A stretch of 64,000 nt of DNA from Corythucha ciliata (Eukaryota > Arthropoda > Insecta > Hemiptera > Tingidae): contig CM075937.1 of the NCBI GenBank assembly GCA_038030265.1, positions 9,734,001 through 9,798,000 of the forward strand. Reading direction: 5' to 3'. Each line of letters starts with the position of its first letter. Position 1 is the first letter of the stretch. A model generated the notes under the pieces. It did not search any database. It worked only from the letters and a program-made list of their open reading frames with translations, and was not told where the DNA came from. Positions 59,319 through 64,000 of this stretch are shown here, in pieces. The position numbers and the translations under genes were made by a program.

Positions 59319-60215
59319 TTTTTTTTTTTTTTTGGACAGATACGGGACAAACCCATTTTATTCAAGTAACAATTAAATTATGGAACAATGTGATAAGGCA
59401 GTAAAACTGAAAGACAAAAATTAACAAGAAATTTCAACAAAACAATAAATTAACAAATAAAACTTTCAAATATAATTAATAAGCGCAAAATAAATCTATA
59501 TTATCATAAGTCAAGGGTAGAAATATGTTTTTTAAAAGCTACGACAGACACGCGGAAGAGATCGATATCGAGTTGATTAGCCAGTCTCATTATTATCGGA
59601 AGAGGCGAGTGATAAAAGTAGTCAGTTGCACACAGTTGGACATAAAACGTGGACGCCTCGCGGGTATTCCTAGCAGGCACGCAGAACCGAATTTTCTCTA
59701 GAAGATCGGGACAATCCACCAGTCCCCGAACGATTAGAAACAGCAACGAGAGATCGGCTCTTTTCCTTCTCACAATCAAAGAACAAGGGTGCCTGGATAA
59801 TCCTAGTGCCTGGGATAAATACCGAAGTCTCAGGTACCTAAAATACTTTTTTCTGTACAACTACGAGTCTCGATTGATGCTTAAGAAGATACGGTGACCA
59901 GACAACTGACGCATAATCCAAAATCCGCCGTACGAGCGAGTTAAACAGGTGTTCCAGTACAGAGAGGATTCTGAAGTCTCGGGTGCATCGGAGGACGAAT
60001 CCCAGTCCCCTAAGCGCCTTCTTACAGACTGCATCCACATGGTAATCGAAGGTTAGTTTCTGATCAAACCAGACACCAAGGTACCTTACACGCGTTACTC
60101 TGCTATAGCCCGGCCAAAGACTAAAGAAATCGACGGTAGCGCTACTAGCGCCGATTAGTATGTACTTAACCCCCCACCAGTTTTTCGTGCAATCGATATT
60201 TTCCGATATTTCTAT
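59319..60215 (-). mobile_element. 5'-truncated LINE (jockey/CR1-like) with poly(A) tail
   Basis: On the minus strand the fragment ends in a run of about 18 A (59,319-59,336), preceded by AATAAAATGGG, a polyadenylation signal near 59,360. Coding runs from about 60,215 to 59,504. It shows the C-terminal part of a non-LTR reverse transcriptase beyond the catalytic core: RYLGVWFDQKLTFDYHV, ALRGLGFVLR, then NSLVRRILDYASVVWSPY. Loss of the 5' part is typical of LINE copies. A clear target-site duplication was not found. Confidence 0.85.
59504..60215 (-). pseudogene. LINE reverse transcriptase C-terminal region, frameshifted
   Basis: Two minus-strand frames carry the sequence. The first covers the RT thumb and the conserved L-D-Y-A-S-x-V-W-S-P block and ends at VVVQKKVF (stop at 59,838). 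The second begins in the overlap and continues FRYLRLRYLSQALGLSRH to the stop at 59,504. A one-base change in the run of six A (CAGAAAAAAGT) at about 59,850 explains the split. No catalytic YADD/FADD motif is in the fragment because the 5' part is missing. Confidence 0.82.
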
Positions 60216-60332
60216 CAGTGATATGAGTGTTTTTTTGCCTCAACGGTTTTTTTGTCGTGATTAAAGTAAGTAGACATGAGATAATTAATGATTTTAATAC
60301 TTTGAGAGACAAGATGTTGTATTTGATTTCAG

Positions 60333-61290
60333 AAATGAGTGAAAGACCGAAAAGAAGAACTTTAGGAAGCCAAGCAAGGCAAATCGTTTATTCAGTTTTT
60401 CAGTATTTTACCCGGCAGAAGGTAGAGGAAGAGCCTAAGCCCGACATCAACAGTTTGGTGGCTGAGGCGACCGGTGTTTCCCGGTCTTCTGTTTTCCGCA
60501 TCGTGAAGGAAGCCGAACGATCGACCTCAGAGGGCTCGAGTTCGAGTCGGTCACTTTTCACCACACCTACGAGGAAGAACATTCCACATAAGAAGCGAGT
60601 CGAGTTCGATTCTTTTACTGACAGTGCCATTCGTTTTAAAGTTCGCGAGTTTTATGCTGTTAAAAAGCAGTGCCCGTCAATTAGGCTTCTCCATAAGGAG
60701 TTACTAGAGCAAGGCGTTGTAGACTGCGGTAAGGAGTACATTCGGCAGCGCCTACATCACCTGGGGTTTAGGTGGAAGAAGTGTCAATCCAATCGTAAAG
60801 TTCTAATTGAGCGGCCAGAAATTGCAGCCCGTAGGGTCTCCTACCTGAGGGAGATGAAAAAACATCGAGAGGCCAACAAGAATATTGTCTTCCTGGATGA
60901 AACGTACGTACAAGAGGCCCACAACGTTACATCATGTTGGCAGTCGGAGGACGAATTGGGGGCTACTCATAAAATAGGTGAGCTGATGATTCTTCATTTC
61001 TTTAGCATGAAAATAGTTTCTCGTGATTTTATATTTCAGGCAAGGGCAATCGACTTATTATTGTTCATGGAGGTGGGGAGCAAGGCTTCGTTAAATACGG
61101 TCTCCTGATTTCCTGAAATCCTCAAGTACTTCAGGGGACTATCACACGTCCATGAATGCTGAGAATTTCTCGAAATGGCTCAGTACGTGCTTCCTACCCA
61201 ACGTGCCGGCAGGCAGTGTCATAGTCATGAACAACGCGAGTTATCATTGCCTCGAAAGAAGCAAAAATTCATTTTTCCCCAACTCAGGTT
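60333..61290 (+). pseudogene. Tc1/mariner-IS630-like transposase, spliced and decayed
   Basis: DDE transposase of the family with the block KGNRLIIVHGGGEQGF. The likely first coding exon starts at ATG 60,335 (MSERPKRRTLG), just after a TTTGATTTCAG acceptor-like site. A helix-turn-helix lies at about residues 10-55 (VYSVFQYF ... ATGVSRSSVFRIVKEAE). A 62-bp intron with GTGAGC and ATATTTCAG ends (60,978-61,039) restores THKIGKGNRL across the junction. The first catalytic aspartate is in IVFLDETYV (near 60,895). After LLIS the frame shifts (near 61,108), continuing GDYHTSMNAENFSKW. The second catalytic position reads VIVMNNASYH, with AAC at 61,230-61,232 where the family has aspartate. Similarity then fades before the third acidic residue. 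Terminal inverted repeats were not found. Confidence 0.87.
60978..61039 (+). other. Predicted intron of the Tc1/IS630-like transposase
   Basis: 62 bp, GT (GTGAGCTG) to AG (TATTTCAG), phase 1. Removing it joins the two halves of the conserved KGxRLIIVH block; leaving it in gives a different, non-conserved C-terminus. Confidence 0.75.
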
Positions 61291-62275
61291 TGGGAATGAG
61301 CAGGAAGATGAATTGATACGTGACTCAGGGTGATCAAATTCACTTGTAGGACTCTCTTTGGGACGAATCGTTGCAGATGAGCAGCGAGTTTTTTGATGTT
61401 TCAAGGGATCCGAGCCGTGTGCAGAGAGTTATTCGGCGTTGCCTAAAATTTTGCGCTCTCAGCATTGTCGATTTCTATGTTTACTGTCGTTGTGTTAAGT
61501 GGGAAGGAAGCGCCGCTGGTTAAGCTTGCCACTGCTCAGGAACCGTCCGTCGATGACTTCTTATTCCGCAAAATCCTTTCAATTTTTTTAAAATTCATTT
61601 CTTGGGCTGCCGTTTGTCTAGTAGTTTCCAATTCTTGTCCAGACTCTTTGCGCCGAAGTTTCATCTAGGAGACGTTGCCTCCCCCTCTTTTGTGCTGCTC
61701 TTTCTGTTACTGGCATTTCAGTTTTGGTTCTTTGTTCTTTCTCCGATGACATTGAGACTTCTTCTGCCAAACTCAAATGGCATTTTTTGGGCCTCAGGAA
61801 CTTTCATTCGGATCGCTGTCATCCGTTTCGCATTTCGCTGCCATCATTAGTCAGTTAATTCACGTAGTTGCGTTGAAATGTTGGCTGTTAATTTCGAGGT
61901 GATCTTCCTTCACGAAATCCTATCAGGAGCGGCCCTTCGATTTTTCCGACACCTTCTGCTGGTAGTTATTTAACAGTTTTTAGCAATTATTTTTCGTTTT
62001 CCTTCATTTCAACATTTCACTGATTTTTATTTTATATAATATTTGTATTTATTTATTGTTTTGAGGGGGAACGTGCATGGATTTTTTTCGTAGTTTCATA
62101 CAAGCCGTTTTTTAAATTTAAGAACTATATTTGTAGTTTAACCTAGACTTCAATATTATCCGTCCTTTGTTTAGCAAAGGGAACCATGCACTTTCCCCAA
62201 CGGGGGCAAAACGGAGTGGTCAAGCGGAACATATGTCTCCATTTATAGGTTGGAAGAAGAAGTGTGAAAAAATAG
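61290..62275. other. Unassigned region between transposase and satellite
   Basis: It may include decayed coding sequence of an unidentified element. One plus-strand reading at 61,340-61,500 has DSLWDESLQMSSEFFDV and another near 61,745-61,845 has SDDIETSSAKLKWHFLG, but neither is long enough to assign. Inverted repeats GGGGGAACGTGCATGG (62,065-62,080) and CCATGCACTTTCCCC (62,184-62,198) bracket about 135 bp. A pyrimidine-rich 3' part follows. Confidence 0.35.
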
Positions 62276-62279
62276 CATG

Positions 62280-62645
62280 TTTCGTTTTTACCGCGAATTA
62301 CTGCTTTTTTTTTACACTTTATCCGCGATTTTAGCGCTTTTTCTCAATTTTGGCCGTTAAGTAACGTTTTACACCGCGAATTAGCTATGTATTTTTCTTA
62401 ATTTTAGCCGTAAATTCAGCACATTTTCTCGCTTCTGTCCGTTAATCAGAGATTTTTTTCAGTATGTGTTGCCGTGAATTAGCCATTTATCTCAATTTTA
62501 GCCCAAAATAGTGTTTTTTTTCCATTTTGGTCTGGATTAAGAGGGCACGAATATTAGCACATTCAGAACTTTTATCCGCTTACTTGTCCCAAGAACAGCA
62601 CATAAGTGCGCCTTCTCAATTCTGGCCTCCCACGAGGAGGCGCGA
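62280..62645 (-). repeat. S1 satellite block, minus orientation
   Basis: Units such as TTTTAGCCGTAAATTCAGCA read on the plus strand. It is the last clear satellite in the window. Confidence 0.78.
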
Positions 62646-62656
62646 GTTTCAGCGTT

Positions 62657-62757
62657 TTCCAGGGGGCGCCAAAATACAACATTAAAAAAGATAATTTACC
62701 ACTGCAGGCCACGGGCGGGCCATTGTGAAAGGCTCAGCCGTGGGTTGGCCACCCCTG
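62657..62757. mobile_element. Possible short hAT-like element
   Basis: It starts CCAGGGGGCGCC and ends GGGTTGGCCACCCCTG. The right end in reverse complement begins CAGGGGTGGCCAACC, a terminus style known from hAT elements. AGCGTTTTC occurs on the left edge (62,649-62,657) and again at 62,764-62,772, but this word is also common in S1. There is no coding capacity. Confidence 0.4.
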
Positions 62758-62772
62758 ATGTAAAGCGTTTTC

Positions 62773-63270
62773 GGACTGAGGTGTATTCAGTGAGTTGGAT
62801 TGCAAATCATTTCTGATTTCACTCTTGCCTTCTTCCACCCTATATTTGCGAGCGACACCGAGCCTATGCCACTCAACTCCTATCTCCAGCCTACTCGGCA
62901 TCTAGTTGATGCGCCACCCCATATCCGTTGACCATATATACCTTGGTTGGAGCGGATGGCTGCCCCTGTTACGTGGGTTCTTCCTACAAACAAATGGAGG
63001 AGGAGTACGGACTGTTAACATTCACTCAGCGGTCCTTCGCATAAAACAAATTACTGTTTAGTACTAATTTACTATTTATGCATTTCTTTGTGTTTCATGT
63101 TGCTGAATTCAACTTCCGAGCTTCACAAAGAGACATGTTGCCAAACTGAGAAAAAACGGTTCCGCTATGTGCAATGATGAAACCGCCCCCCCCCCCTCCC
63201 TTGGTGGATGAACTGCTCTGGCTTTTCGACGTTGGTCTTTGTCATATAAATAAATTTATAATAAATTTTA
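62773..63270. other. Spacer, no gene recognised
   Basis: Mixed-composition DNA with a C-run at 63,186-63,196. No satellite and no supported coding sequence. The LINE fragment begins at its right end. Confidence 0.45.
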
Positions 63271-63272
63271 TG

Positions 63273-64000
63273 TCCCTGTGAGCTGTGGCGTGCCGCAAGG
63301 TACGGTGTTGGGACCACTTTTGTTTATTTTATATTTCAATAACTTTTTTTCCTTGAATCTTAGGTCAACTCCGTTCGGGTTTGCTGATGATACGGTTTTG
63401 TTGTTCTCTGGGTCTGATCTTTCCTCGTTACGGGATCAGGTTACTTCGGATTTCGCGAGTGTTTTCTCGTGGATGACTGCTAATTCACTTTCACTGAATT
63501 TGTTAAAGACTCGTTTAATTTCTTTTTCGTGGGGTCACAGAATTCCGAGAGTGGAAGCCGGTTCTGAAATTAATATATGTGTTAATAATTGTGAATCTTC
63601 TGCTAAATGTGAATGTGGCGTACTTAGACCATAAGCTTGAGTTTGATCTTCATATTTGTGCGCTCGTGAAAAGAATTAGAAAACTATTTTACGTATTTAA
63701 ACAGTTGCGCCCTATTCTTGGCTTCGGGGACTTGAGATCAGTTTATTTTGCTTTGTGCCAGTCAATTATATCATACGGAATTTTGGCTTGGGGGAATACT
63801 CATCTTTATCTACTTAAGAAATTGGATGTAGCACATAGGGCGGGTTTTAAGGATAATCCTCGGCAGGCCATTCTTGTATTCATCGGAACTCTTGTTCAAA
63901 GAGCTTAATGTCCTGAGAATCCGGCAATTATACCTACGGTCGGTGGCTCTTCATTTCTTTAGAATTAATTCTTGCTGTTATTTTCATCACGCCCATTACA
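63273..64000 (+). mobile_element. 5'-truncated LINE (jockey/CR1-like), runs past the window end
   Basis: The element starts inside the reverse transcriptase domain at motif B and continues to the last base of the window. It is a different copy and probably a different family from the one at 59,319-60,215. The 3' end, tail and target-site duplication lie outside. Confidence 0.85.
63273..64000 (+). pseudogene. LINE reverse transcriptase, motifs B and C onward, frameshifted
   Basis: The first frame (to 63,634) carries SCGVPQGTVLGPLLFILYFN (motif B) and FADDTVLLFSGSDL (motif C with the catalytic aspartates), then WMTANSLSLNLLKTRLISF. The conserved continuation (YLDHKLEFDLHICALVKRI ... LCQSIISYGILAWGNTH) is in the next frame from about 63,600, and after about 63,855 in a third (YSSELLFKELNVLRIRQLY) to the window end. 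There are at least two frameshifts, so this copy is inactive although its catalytic residues are intact. The fragment begins abruptly at motif B after a TA-rich flank. Confidence 0.87.

Noticed and set aside
60227..60334. Upstream extension of the transposase frame (MFFCLNGFF...)
   Set aside because: No family similarity; an acceptor-like TTTCAG just before the ATG at 60,335 and the MSERPKRR start are better supported.
61320..61345. A minus-strand resemblance to the FDSHPD block of UPF0489 proteins
   Set aside because: The match fails at key codons and there is no splice context; treated as chance.

Overview
This is nuclear DNA of an animal, most likely an invertebrate. It has no operons, ribosome binding sites or dense gene packing. 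It has spliced coding fragments, a host exon of the animal UPF0489/C5orf22 family, and animal-type transposons: Ty3/gypsy, piggyBac, Tc1/mariner-IS630-like, LINEs and an R2-like site-cutting retroelement. I cannot place the organism further from sequence alone.

Layout. More than half of the window is an old, strongly diverged satellite here called S1. Its unit is 28-31 bp, with core GCTAATTCGCGGCTAAAATT followed by GAGAAAA-type spacing. It occurs in blocks of 0.2 to 4 kb that switch strand repeatedly: plus in 1-500, 2.9-8.4 kb, 12.15-12.9 kb, 39.0-39.6 kb, 40.3-43.1 kb, 43.8-46.5 kb, 50.2-51.05 kb, 52.9-53.6 kb and 56.8-57.6 kb; minus in the blocks between. Related but distinct families cover 17.5-18.0 kb, 21.4-22.3 kb, 33.6-35.6 kb and 53.65-53.94 kb. 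A 117-bp higher-order array lies at 45.24-46.14 kb. A large inverted duplication (4.75-7.12 kb against 13.24-16.41 kb) flanks a 6.1 kb spacer. Low-repeat stretches rich in homopolymeric C/G and A/T runs separate the satellite blocks (8.4-12.15, 18.6-19.75, 31.2-33.6, 35.6-39.0, 46.5-50.2 and 57.8-59.3 kb).

Mobile elements. At 22.3-24.9 kb lies a 5'-truncated, frameshifted Ty3/gypsy pol. At 24.98-31.03 kb is a nest of insertions. A small element with about 63-bp terminal inverted repeats carries an R2-like retrotransposon flanked by a 14-bp direct repeat. That retrotransposon carries a piggyBac-like element, which in turn carries a short inverted-repeat element with 43-bp arms. All three coding elements are broken. 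At 59.3-60.2 kb (minus) and 63.27-64.0 kb (plus, running off the end) are 5'-truncated LINE fragments, and at 60.3-61.3 kb a decayed spliced Tc1/IS630-type transposase.

Host gene. The only convincing host coding sequence is a single 174-bp exon on the minus strand at 57,965-58,138, with good splice sites at both ends. The neighbouring sequence is probably intronic or intergenic to this gene. No tRNA, rRNA, CRISPR or other RNA gene could be supported.
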